Shown piece by piece: positions 19,263 to 27,638 of a DNA stretch of 35,793 nucleotides; the first letter of the stretch is position 1; each line of letters begins with the position of its first letter. The translations under genes and the position numbers were made by a program. This stretch comes from Pedobacter sp. GTDB taxonomy: Bacteria; Bacteroidota; Bacteroidia; Sphingobacteriales; Sphingobacteriaceae. The notes under the pieces are model-generated. The model ran no database searches. It worked only from the letters and a program-made list of their open reading frames with translations, and was not told where the DNA came from. The stretch covers positions 1-35,793 of the forward strand of contig SEDB01000052.1 in the NCBI GenBank assembly GCA_004210715.1, written 5' to 3'.

Positions 19263-19787
19263 TTATTTTAAAACATTAAAAAAGTTAAATTCTGCTCTTA
19301 GCAGATACATGTTTTTTAAATAGCGATTAGCCATGTTTCCCGTGGCCTGAAACCGATAACCCAAGTCAATCCGGGTTCTGCTGTTTAAAATCACCTGAAC
19401 GGCTGGTGCCAAATCTAAATAAGATTCGCCCGAACCTGGGTCGGTTTTACCTAACAGTTCGAAGTAAAGGTTAAAATTTGGCTCTTTGTAATCCTTATAA
19501 ACAAAAGGCAAAACCAGGTAGCCTGATGAAAGGCTATATGAGAGCATTTTATCTGGCTGAGGCGTATTGAATCTCAAAACTTTATCAGATGGTCCGAAAG
19601 CATCGGCATAACCTAATGTCGCGGAAAGTGCCAGCTTATGCAGCAATTGCGTAAAAATTAATCCGGCTTGCCAGCCACTGTTGTCGCCTTCCAAATTAAT
19701 ATCTCGGCTAAACCCAGGCCTTCTGCTGGTGCTTATTCTGCTATAAGCACCGATTAAAATCAATGCCATTATCCAAATTCTTCTCAT
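19263..19787 (-). CDS. Outer membrane beta-barrel-like protein, probably missing its N-terminal portion
   Basis: MRRIWIMALILIGAY (signal peptide) passes directly into 'SRISTSRRPGFSRDINLEGDNSGWQAGLIFTQLLHKLALSATLGY', then alternating beta strands ending 'RAEFNFFNVLK'. Confidence 0.55.
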   Translation of the reverse strand: MRRIWIMALILIGAYSRISTSRRPGFSRDINLEGDNSGWQAGLIFTQLLHKLALSATLGYADAFGPSDKVLRFNTPQPDKMLSYSLSSGYLVLPFVYKDYKEPNFNLYFELLGKTDPGSGESYLDLAPAVQVILNSRTRIDLGYRFQATGNMANRYLKNMYLLRAEFNFFNVLK

Positions 19788-19788
19788 T

Positions 19789-20325
19789 TTAAGAAAGAAC
19801 TAAGTGATAAACACGAGTTTTCTTTCCGTTTACAACCGCTGTTCCGTTTGCGTATGCATCAGAATTTACAGAAGCCGCTTGTTTTTTAAATGCAGCACCG
19901 GAGATGAAATTTTTATCAATAACTGATGCTTTCACCGTTCCGTTCAAGGTTTTGTTTTTTGCGTTTACAAAGCGAAAAACATTGCCATCTACAACCGCCT
20001 GACCTTTATCATCAACTTTTACCTGGTTGAATGTGAAATCAGCAGTTAAACCACCCACAGAAAAGCCAGCATCCTGAACTTTTTTACGAATTAAATCGAT
20101 GTTAATGTCGGCGCCTTTTTTGAAGGTTAAAACGAAGATGTTTTTGTTCAAATCCGGTTTTACCGAATTAATAAAACCTAAAGTTTCTAATGATTTTTGT
20201 GTCGCGTTTGAACACATTGAGCAAGTTAAACCAGTTACCTGTAAATCGGCAGTTGAGATTTGTTGAGCCGAAACTTTAACGGCAAAAAGAAGCATAATTA
20301 TGCTGAATATTTTTATTGTTTTCAT
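19789..20325 (-). CDS. Secreted heavy-metal-associated (HMA) domain protein
   Basis: 'TADLQVTGLTCSMCSNATQKSLETLGFINSVKPDL' CxxC HMA motif after a signal peptide. Confidence 0.85.
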   Translation of the reverse strand: MKTIKIFSIIMLLFAVKVSAQQISTADLQVTGLTCSMCSNATQKSLETLGFINSVKPDLNKNIFVLTFKKGADINIDLIRKKVQDAGFSVGGLTADFTFNQVKVDDKGQAVVDGNVFRFVNAKNKTLNGTVKASVIDKNFISGAAFKKQAASVNSDAYANGTAVVNGKKTRVYHLVLS

Positions 20326-20349
20326 GATTTTTGAAATAAGAATAAATTT

Positions 20350-20430
20350 TGCGCTATCGTAACTCCTGAATTTATTTCAGCGCCTTAATAGCAAAGAGAT
20401 GCTAAACGAGTTCAGCATGACGGAGTTATT
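20350..20430. repeat. Palindromic intergenic element of the GTCATGCTGAA family
   Basis: GTAACTCCTGAATTTATTTCAG ... CTAAACGAGTTCAGCATGACGGAGTTA. Confidence 0.6.
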
Positions 20431-20435
20431 TAATC

Positions 20436-20840
20436 CTAATTCCTAAAAATACAATTGAAAACATGCAAGGCAACCCGCGTAGAAAGCGGCGGTGCTTTGT
20501 TGCTAATTTTACTGAAAAAAGCTGGGGTAATGTTGGTCAGAAATTCTAAAACCGGCGGATGAAGAAAAAGCTGAATAGAAAACAACTTTGGCATTTGTGT
20601 TTGCGCCTCTGTTTGATGACTATCTTTTACTTTAACCGTTACCTGCGTATTTTTGCAGCAACCATCGTCTTTTATTTTTTCTGCCGGAATATCTTTACAA
20701 AGGTTACAAGCAAGCTCATTGCTGAACAACTTTACATTTGCTAATTTACCACCGCAGAAATGCAAACTTAAAGCCAAACCCATAACACTAACCGCATAAA
20801 ATACGGCCAAAGAAAGTGCTATTTTTTGTTTTAACTTCAT
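20436..20840 (-). CDS. HYC_CC_PP family protein
   Basis: 'LALSLHFCGGKLANVKLF', 'CCKNTQVTVKVKDSHQ', 'NKAPPLST' pattern of the family. Confidence 0.8.
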   Translation of the reverse strand: MKLKQKIALSLAVFYAVSVMGLALSLHFCGGKLANVKLFSNELACNLCKDIPAEKIKDDGCCKNTQVTVKVKDSHQTEAQTQMPKLFSIQLFLHPPVLEFLTNITPAFFSKISNKAPPLSTRVALHVFNCIFRN

Positions 20841-20934
20841 TACGACAAAGTTAAGGTAAAAAAAACCGAATATTAAACCGCTTTATTTATTGAATTTCAT
20901 TTTTTAACCTAATTTAGCCTCAAACACCATTTAA

Positions 20935-21624
20935 ATGAAGAAATTATTATTATTTATCTGCGCTTTCTCGGTAATATCTGCCTTTGCCGCGAAGCCTAAA
21001 AATCAGTATATCCGAATTAAAACGGAATTTGGCGAGTGCATTGTGAAGCTGTATAATGAAACTCCACTTCATCGTGATAACTTTTTAAAACTTGCAAAGC
21101 AGGGCTATTATAACGGCACTTTATTTCACAGGGTGATTAAAGATTTTATGATTCAAGGCGGCGACCCGGATTCAAAAAATGCAAAACCAGACACTTTGTT
21201 AGGTGAAGGTGGACCGAAGTACACCATTCCGGCAGAATTTAGAGATGGCTTATTTCATAAAAAAGGTGTTTTGGCTGCCGCCAGAGATAATAATCCTGAA
21301 AAGGCATCAAGCGGAAGTCAGTTTTATTTAGTGCAAGGAAAGGTTTTTACTGAGGAGCAATTGAATAGTCTTGAAGAAAAACGATTGAAGTTTAAAATAC
21401 CCGAATGGCAAAGACAGGTTTATAAAACCATCGGCGGTACACCCCATTTGGACAGGAATTATACCGTTTATGGAGAAATTATTTCTGGTTTAGAGATGGT
21501 TGATAAAATTGCTGTTTTAGAAACCGATAAAAATAACCGTCCTAAAAGTGATGTTAAAATTGACATCACGATTTTGAAAAGGAGAGAGGCAAAGAAGTTA
21601 GAGAAACAGTTGGCGAAAGGCTAA
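20935..21624 (+). CDS. Peptidylprolyl isomerase, cyclophilin type
   Basis: 'RDNFLKLAKQGYYNGTLFHRVIKDFMIQGGDPDS' and 'SGSQFYLVQGK' cyclophilin motifs; signal peptide. Confidence 0.95.
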   Translation: MKKLLLFICAFSVISAFAAKPKNQYIRIKTEFGECIVKLYNETPLHRDNFLKLAKQGYYNGTLFHRVIKDFMIQGGDPDSKNAKPDTLLGEGGPKYTIPAEFRDGLFHKKGVLAAARDNNPEKASSGSQFYLVQGKVFTEEQLNSLEEKRLKFKIPEWQRQVYKTIGGTPHLDRNYTVYGEIISGLEMVDKIAVLETDKNNRPKSDVKIDITILKRREAKKLEKQLAKG

Positions 21625-21629
21625 TCCAT

Positions 21630-21703
21630 TCGTCATACGGAATTTATTTCAGCATCTTTCTGGCTAGGAAGACCATTAAATGAATCAGAGTGACGACCGT
21701 TCA
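21630..21703. repeat. Palindromic intergenic element ending in TGACGACCGTTCA
   Basis: TTCGTCATACGGAATTTATTTCAGCATCTTTC ... GAATCAGAGTGACGACCGTTCA. Confidence 0.6.
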
Positions 21704-21782
21704 TGAACTAATCAAATTTCAATAGCCAAGCATTTATTCAATTAATTTCTAAATTTACCGCTTCACCTTTTGAAACTTTTTA

Positions 21783-22550
21783 ATGAAAATCATATCCTAT
21801 AACGTTAACGGAATACGGGCGGCAAGCACCAAAAACTTTTTCGGCTGGTTGCAAGCTACAAATGCCGATATGATTTGTCTGCAAGAAGTAAAAGCATTAC
21901 CAGTTCAAATTCCAGAAATTATTGCCTTGGTTGAACAGTTGGGCTATCATCATTATTGGTTTCCGGCAGAAAAGAAAGGCTACAGCGGGGTTGCAATTCT
22001 AACCAAAATAAAACCCAATCACATTGAGTATGGTTGTGGCGAAGAATGGATTGATCAAGAAGGAAGAATTTTAAGAGCGGATTTTGATGATTTCTCGTTG
22101 ATGAGTTTGTACATGCCATCTGGTTCCAGCGGAGATGAACGGCAGTTAAAAAAATATGAATTTATGCGATTCTTCGACCAATACATAGGCGAATTGCGCA
22201 AAGAAATCCCGAACTTGATTGTGAGTGGAGATTATAACATTTGCCATACTTCAATTGATATTCATAATCCAAAATCTAATGCAAATTCATCAGGTTTTTT
22301 ACCCGAGGAACGCGAATGGATGCAATTATTTTTAGAAAATGGTTTTGTAGATGCTTTCCGCCATTTTAACAAAGACCCGCATCATTACACATGGTGGAGT
22401 TATCGGGCAGGTTCGAGAGGTAAAAATCTCGGTTGGCGAATCGATTATCACTTAGTTACAAAACCAATGGAAAGCAAACTGAAAAATGTAAGAATTTTGC
22501 AAGATGCGATTCACTCCGACCATTGCCCGGTTTTGCTGGAGATGGAATGA
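21783..22550 (+). CDS. xth: Exodeoxyribonuclease III
   Basis: 'MKIISYNVNGIRAA', 'DMICLQEVKA', 'VSGDYNICHTSIDIHNPKSN', 'GWRIDYHLVT', 'SDHCPVLLEME'. Confidence 0.95.
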   Translation: MKIISYNVNGIRAASTKNFFGWLQATNADMICLQEVKALPVQIPEIIALVEQLGYHHYWFPAEKKGYSGVAILTKIKPNHIEYGCGEEWIDQEGRILRADFDDFSLMSLYMPSGSSGDERQLKKYEFMRFFDQYIGELRKEIPNLIVSGDYNICHTSIDIHNPKSNANSSGFLPEEREWMQLFLENGFVDAFRHFNKDPHHYTWWSYRAGSRGKNLGWRIDYHLVTKPMESKLKNVRILQDAIHSDHCPVLLEME

Positions 22551-22629
22551 TGTAAATATGAAAACGAATGATTGCATATGCCGTCTTGATACTTGATTCT
22601 CGCTACTTGATACTTAATAAACTAACCAA

Positions 22630-23868
22630 ATGCTAATCACAAATATAAAAGGTCTTGTGGGCTTGCATCCAAAAGATAAGTTGGTTCTTCGGGGAAGTGA
22701 GATGAATAACTTACCCATCTTGGAAAATGCCTGGCTTTTAGTAGAAGAAGATTTGATTAAAGATTTTGGTAAGATGGACGAAATCCCAGCTTCCATTTCA
22801 CATCTCCCTTCTACCAACGTAAGTGGTCGATATGTTTTCCCTTCCTGGTGCGATAGCCATACGCATATTGTTTTTGCCGCTTCGCGGGAAGAAGAATTTG
22901 CTATGAAAATTAAAGGTAAAACTTATGAAGAGATTGCAGCAGCGGGTGGCGGAATTTTAAATTCAGCCAATAAACTTCAACATGCATCAGAAAACGAGTT
23001 GTTTGAAAGTGCATCCATTCGTTTAAAAAACATGGTTTTGCAAGGCACAGGTGCTGTTGAGATTAAAAGTGGTTATGGCTTAACGGTAGAAAGCGAAATT
23101 AAAATGCTGCGGGTAATCCAGCGGTTAAAATCGACTTTTCCGATTCCAATTAAGACTACATTTTTAGCGGCTCACGCTTATCCAAAAGCATTCAAAGATA
23201 GCCATCAAGGTTATATTGACTTGATTATCAATGAAATGCTGCCAAAAATTGCAAATGACAATCTCGCCGATTATATCGATGTTTTCTGCGAAAAAGGATT
23301 TTTCTCTGTTGAAGAAACAGACCAAATTTTAAAAGCAGGTGCGAAATTTGGATTAAAACCAAAAATACACGCCAATCAACTTTCTGTTTCAGGTGCAGTT
23401 GAAGTGGGAATTGAAAATAATGCGGTTTCTGTCGACCATCTTGAAGAAACCAACCAGCAAACCATAAGCAGTTTAAAAACATCAAATACCATTGCAACAC
23501 TTTTGCCTTCTTGTTCGTTTTATTTGGGGATACCTTTTGCCAATGCGAAAAGTTTAATCGCAGAAAATGTTCCGGTTGCGCTGGCCACCGATTATAATCC
23601 GGGCTCAACACCGTCTGGAAATATGAATTTTGTGGTTTCTCTGGCTTGCATAAAGCTTAAAATGCAACCAGAGCAAGCCATCAATGCCGCTACTTTAAAT
23701 GGCGCAGCTGCCATGGAAATCAGCAATAACTTTGGAAGTATTGCCATTGGTAAAAAAGCAAATTTATTTATCACCAAACCGATGCCCTCTGTTGCCTATT
23801 TGCCTTATAGCTTTGGCGAAACACAAGTAGAGACCATCATTTTAAACGGCGAAATTTATAATGGATAG
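22630..23868 (+). CDS. hutI: Imidazolonepropionase
   Basis: 'WCDSHTHIVFAASREEEFAMKIKGKTYEEIAAAGGGILNSANKL', 'VEIKSGYGLTVESEIKML', 'LATDYNPGSTPSGNM'. Confidence 0.95.
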   Translation: MLITNIKGLVGLHPKDKLVLRGSEMNNLPILENAWLLVEEDLIKDFGKMDEIPASISHLPSTNVSGRYVFPSWCDSHTHIVFAASREEEFAMKIKGKTYEEIAAAGGGILNSANKLQHASENELFESASIRLKNMVLQGTGAVEIKSGYGLTVESEIKMLRVIQRLKSTFPIPIKTTFLAAHAYPKAFKDSHQGYIDLIINEMLPKIANDNLADYIDVFCEKGFFSVEETDQILKAGAKFGLKPKIHANQLSVSGAVEVGIENNAVSVDHLEETNQQTISSLKTSNTIATLLPSCSFYLGIPFANAKSLIAENVPVALATDYNPGSTPSGNMNFVVSLACIKLKMQPEQAINAATLNGAAAMEISNNFGSIAIGKKANLFITKPMPSVAYLPYSFGETQVETIILNGEIYNG

Positions 23869-24820
23869 CCTTAAAATATATTCGCAAAGCGATATCAATA
23901 ACCTGATTATTTACCGTGAAGGAGAAACAAAACTTGGAGAAAGGATAAAAATCATATCTTCTTTCAAAGAATTGAATTCATCAGATGCCAAATTTGTGAT
24001 TTTAGGTATTCCGGAAGATATTGGTATCCGGGCAAATTCAGGCATCGCAGGCGCATCAACAACCTGGCGACCAGCATTAATGGCTTTCCTAAACATTCAG
24101 AGCAATCGATTTTTATCTGGCGAAGAAATTTTGGTGCTGGGGCATTTTGAAATTGAGGAACCAGAAGATTCTACGATTGATGGCCTAAGAAAGAAGGTTA
24201 GCGAAATTGATGATTTAGTTTACCGGGTAATTGAAAAAATTGTTGCTGCGGGTAAAATCCCAATCGCAATTGGTGGCGGACATAACAACGCTTATCCAAT
24301 GATTAAAGGAACATCGTTAGCTAAAAAAAATCCGATTGATGTTTTAAATATTGATGCACACGCAGATTTAAGAGAACAGGAGGGAAGGCACAGTGGAAAT
24401 GGATTTACTTATGCTTTAGTCGAAAACTACCTGAATCATTATTTCATGTATGGATTGCATCAAAGCTATAATAATGAGTCAATTTTGACTCAAATAGAAA
24501 CCAACCCTAAGCTAAAGGCAATATTTTTTGATGATCTTTTAAAAAGTGCAGAAGAAGAAAATTTCTTTTCTGCTATTGGTTCCGCCGCAGGCTTGGAAAT
24601 AGATTTAGATTGTATTCAAAACGTACTTGCCAGCGCCGAAACACCCTCAGGATTTTCTGTAAATGATATTAGGAGGTTGATTTTAACAAATAAAAACAGC
24701 TTTTCTTATATGCATATTAGTGAGGGCGCAACAAGATTGTTAGATGGTAGAGTGAGCAAATTAACCTCTAAACTGATTGCTTATTTGGTAAGCGATTTTA
24801 TAAAAGCGCAGAAAGATTAA
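23861..24820 (+). CDS. hutG: Formimidoylglutamase (arginase/agmatinase fold)
   Basis: 'AIGGGHNNAYPMIKG', 'VLNIDAHADLREQEGRHSGNGFTYAL', 'GLEIDLDCIQN'; overlaps the hutI stop. Confidence 0.9.
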   Translation: MDSLKIYSQSDINNLIIYREGETKLGERIKIISSFKELNSSDAKFVILGIPEDIGIRANSGIAGASTTWRPALMAFLNIQSNRFLSGEEILVLGHFEIEEPEDSTIDGLRKKVSEIDDLVYRVIEKIVAAGKIPIAIGGGHNNAYPMIKGTSLAKKNPIDVLNIDAHADLREQEGRHSGNGFTYALVENYLNHYFMYGLHQSYNNESILTQIETNPKLKAIFFDDLLKSAEEENFFSAIGSAAGLEIDLDCIQNVLASAETPSGFSVNDIRRLILTNKNSFSYMHISEGATRLLDGRVSKLTSKLIAYLVSDFIKAQKD

Positions 24821-24822
24821 AT

Positions 24823-24890
24823 CGGTCGTCATGCTGAATTCATTTCAGCATCTTTCCTGCTTGGTGCTTGCTTTTAAGATTCTGAAACAG
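24823..24890. repeat. Palindromic intergenic element beginning CGGTCGTCATGCTGAATTCATTTCAGCATCT
   Basis: Same family as 34661-34743; degenerate right half. Confidence 0.6.
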
Positions 24891-24905
24891 AATGTTCCAG
24901 AAAAT

Positions 24906-25064
24906 TTATAAATGCTCCGCCTCGTATTTCTCCCCAGCCTTTAGCATCAGTTCAATCTGCTTTAAATCATCGGCGGTAAGTTCTTCTTTTTCCTGCAATT
25001 CAAAAACAGCAATCATGTTTTCTTCGTATTGTTTCTCGGTTTTAATAACGATTTCCTGTGGCAT
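24906..25064 (-). CDS. Hypothetical 52-aa protein
   Basis: MPQEIVIKTEKQYEENMIAVFELQEKEELTADDLKQIELMLKAGEKYEAEHL*; charged helical; not in the ORF track; sits just downstream of the 5-FCL start-to-stop unit on the same strand. Confidence 0.45.
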   Translation of the reverse strand: MPQEIVIKTEKQYEENMIAVFELQEKEELTADDLKQIELMLKAGEKYEAEHL

Positions 25065-25074
25065 GATTGTAAGC

Positions 25075-25635
25075 TTAAAATTTAATGGTTTCTGTTGGTG
25101 TAATGCAAAAGTCTAAACGAATGTCGTGTTCATTCACATCATCAATTCTTGCTATTGCAGGCCACAAAGATAAGCCTATTTTTTGAGCATTTATATTTTC
25201 AAGGAAACGGTCGTAAAAGCCCTTTCCATAACCAACTCGATAACCTACTTTATCAAAAGCTAAAAGCGGAACCAAAACCATATCAATTTCTCCATCGTGT
25301 ATGCTTCCCTTTTGTGGTTCCAGAATGTTGTAAAGATTCTTTTGTAAATCGTTTACCCCCAAATATTCATGATTCGTCATTAATGCGGTTTCAAAATCGG
25401 CTTTAGGTACAATGATTTTAATTTGAGGATGATTTTCAGCCAGCCATTCAATTAGTAGAAATGTATTTGGTTCTTTTTTTTCTGTTATCGGCAAGAAAAT
25501 ATGAAGCGTTTTTACTGTGCTAAAATCCAAAGCCGTGAATTGATTTAACAAGCCATTATTTAACGATTCATATTCCATATCGCTAATCGCTAATCTATCT
25601 TTTAAAGCTTGCTTTCTAATTTCCGATTTTAACAT
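25075..25635 (-). CDS. 5-formyltetrahydrofolate cyclo-ligase
   Basis: 186 aa; 'MVLVPLLAFDKVGYRVGYGKGFYDRFL' signature. Confidence 0.93.
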   Translation of the reverse strand: MLKSEIRKQALKDRLAISDMEYESLNNGLLNQFTALDFSTVKTLHIFLPITEKKEPNTFLLIEWLAENHPQIKIIVPKADFETALMTNHEYLGVNDLQKNLYNILEPQKGSIHDGEIDMVLVPLLAFDKVGYRVGYGKGFYDRFLENINAQKIGLSLWPAIARIDDVNEHDIRLDFCITPTETIKF

Positions 25636-25726
25636 AGTACCAATTTAGGTAAATATAAAGATTTAAAATATCGTGTGTTTTAGGCGAAAAGCAAAAATAC
25701 ACGAGTTGAATTAGCGAACGCTTTAA

Positions 25727-25835
25727 GATTCCCACCTGCGTGGGAATGACGGACTGGCAAAGTCGATTGGTAAAATATCATATATGAGAATCATATAGAA
25801 ACACCAACTATGAACGGTCGTCATCCTTAGCTTGA
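25727..25835. repeat. Short palindrome GATTCCCACCTGCGTGGGAATGACGG and nearby GAACGGTCGTCATCC motif
   Basis: ATTCCCAC-CTGC-GTGGGAAT inverted repeat; GAACGGTCGTCAT at 25812-25824 shared with other elements. Confidence 0.5.
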
Positions 25836-25909
25836 CTGGGGATCTTAAAGCAAAAGAAAAACATCCATTCAAAATATTTCACTCCTTTCTTCGATATCTT
25901 TATAAAAAC

Positions 25910-25940
25910 AAAAAAGCCCTTGAAAACAAATCCAAGGGCC
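25910..25940 (-). terminator. Rho-independent terminator of the efp operon
   Basis: Minus strand GGCCCTTG-GATTTGTTTT-CAAGGGCTTTTTT. Confidence 0.8.
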
Positions 25941-25959
25941 TTTCTATTAATTTTACAAT

Positions 25960-26520
25960 CTATTTCACACGCTCTACGTATTCTCCTGTACGTGTATCCA
26001 CTTTAATTTTATCGCCTTGGTTTACAAACATAGGTACTTTAACCTCAACACCATTTTCAAGTGTTGCCGCTTTCAATGCATTAGTAGAGGTATCGCCTTT
26101 AACAGCCGGCTCCGAATAGGTAATTTCAAACTCAGCAAAGTTTGGTAGCTGTCCCATAATTGCTTCATCGCTTTCCATAGAAACGATAACGCTCATGCCT
26201 TCTTTTAAAAATTTGATAGCAGATCCAAATAGTGTTTTTTCAACATTATATTGTTCGTAAGTGTTGTTGTCCATTACCACTAAGTAATCGCCATCTTCAT
26301 AAAGATATTGATAATCACTTGTTTCCACACGGCAAATTTCAACAGCTTCGTCCGTACCCATACGAGCCTCAACAATTCTGCCCGATTTAATGTTACGGAA
26401 TTTGCCAGTGTAAAATGCGCCGCCTTTGCCTGGTGTACGGTGGTTCCACTCGTCAACAGTAACCAGTTCGCCATTTAGGCGAAGGATGTTACCGTTTTTA
26501 ATTTCTGATGCTTTTGCCAT
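25960..26520 (-). CDS. efp: Elongation factor P
   Basis: 186 aa; 'EWNHRTPGKGGAFYTGKFRNIKSG' loop with Lys, C-terminus 'DKIKVDTRTGEYVERVK'. Confidence 0.95.
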   Translation of the reverse strand: MAKASEIKNGNILRLNGELVTVDEWNHRTPGKGGAFYTGKFRNIKSGRIVEARMGTDEAVEICRVETSDYQYLYEDGDYLVVMDNNTYEQYNVEKTLFGSAIKFLKEGMSVIVSMESDEAIMGQLPNFAEFEITYSEPAVKGDTSTNALKAATLENGVEVKVPMFVNQGDKIKVDTRTGEYVERVK

Positions 26521-26542
26521 ATGATATGATCCTATTTGGATT

Positions 26543-27043
26543 TTATATTTCGGTTTTTTGTGACGGCAAAGGTAAAATTATTTTAGTTGCATATTTTTGC
26601 GCACTGGTAGAGGTATCGCCTTTAACAGCAGGCTCTGTGTAGGTAATTTCAAGCTCTACGCTGTTTGGCAATTGCGCAACAATTGGTTCATCGCTCTCGA
26701 AGGCGATGGTTACATTCATGCCTTCTTTAAGAAATTTAATTGAGCTGCCGAAAAGCAATTTTGGGATATTGTATTGTTCGAAGGTGTTATTGTCCATTAC
26801 CACCAAATAATCGCCATCCTCGTATAAATATTGATAATTATTGGTTTCGACGCGGCAAATGGTCACTTCTTCATCGGTACGGAAGCGATATTCAACAATT
26901 TTTCCGGTTTTAACGTTCCGCATACGGGCTTGATAAAACGCCCTTAAATTACCAGGTGTACGATGAATATATTCTTCTACGCTTACCAACTCTCCGTTAA
27001 AACGAAGTACATTTCCGCTTTTTACTTCTGATGCTTTTGCCAT
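26543..27043 (-). pseudogene. Second elongation factor P paralogue, C-terminus lost
   Basis: Highly similar to the downstream efp until 'TEPAVKGDTSTSAQKYAT', then non-homologous 'KIILPLPSQKTEI' encoded by the downstream promoter region. Confidence 0.75.
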
Positions 27044-27172
27044 TTTAATAATGAAATCTTGTTTTGCTAATTTTTGAATATCAAAGTTAAAAAAATGAAT
27101 TTTGATTTGGAAAGCAAAACCCGCATTAATCGGTTATAGCAGTCCCGCTTTTACTTCAATCTTTTTTGTAAA

Positions 27173-27209
27173 ATAAACCTCGTAGGTTTTTAAAGCCTAC
27201 GAGGTTTAT
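27173..27209. repeat. 14-bp-arm palindrome ATAAACCTCGTAGG-N9-CCTACGAGGTTTAT
   Basis: Perfect inverted repeat in noncoding DNA; similar to a common Bacteroidota intergenic hairpin (memory-based). Confidence 0.75.
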
Positions 27210-27357
27210 CAAAAAAGTATTTCCGTGGCAATCGGGTTTAAGTCACTTAAGCCTCTGCAATAAACCAAAGCCTGCTCCCGTAAAGTGTGCTAAACAAAAA
27301 CATCGAATTTGCATTTATTGCTTTTTGGCTTTAGCCAACTGAGGAAAAACCACCGTA

Positions 27358-27524
27358 TAAAAGAAATGCCTTTGGGAACCACTCCAAAGGCATAATCAAC
27401 CTAAACCTCAAACTAAACTATGAAAAAATTTTTCGCTTTTACAGCTGTATATTTTGTTTCCGTTAAACGGAGAATATTAATGTTTTTCCAGAAGAGATAA
27501 ATTAAATATTGTTTCTCTTTTTGG
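27358..27524 (-). ncRNA. Candidate ~165-nt small RNA bounded by a strong promoter and an intrinsic terminator
   Basis: TTTG-N18-TACCTTTG promoter at 27559-27530, no ORF of note, terminator ATGCCTTTGG-AGTGGTTC-CCAAAGGCATTTCTTTT. Confidence 0.55.
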
Positions 27525-27529
27525 TGGTG

Positions 27530-27559
27530 CAAAGGTAAGAACTATTTTTCAGTTACAAA
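27530..27559 (-). promoter_or_regulatory. Orphan Bacteroidota-type promoter TTTG-N18-TACCTTTG
   Basis: Exact match to the -33/-7 pattern on the minus strand, with no CDS directly downstream. Confidence 0.7.
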
Positions 27560-27638
27560 ATATTTTTATAAAAATATTTTTATAATACAAAAGTATGACA
27601 AATTAAGCAATTGAAAAGCGCTAATGAGGTTGATTAAT

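Noticed and set aside
24906-25635. Possible toxin-antitoxin pair involving the 52-aa ORF
   Set aside because: The neighbour is 5-formyltetrahydrofolate cyclo-ligase, not a toxin, and the small ORF lacks an HTH.
27420-27500. Tiny plus-strand ORF MKKFFAFTAVYFVSVKRRILMFFQKR resembling a signal peptide
   Set aside because: Only 26 codons, lies antisense to the candidate sRNA, no recognisable mature domain; likely chance.
27540-27600. AT-rich ATATTTTTATAAAAATATTTTTATAAT tract as a replication or recombination site
   Set aside because: Simple low-complexity sequence upstream of a promoter; no DnaA boxes, dif-like site or att duplication seen.
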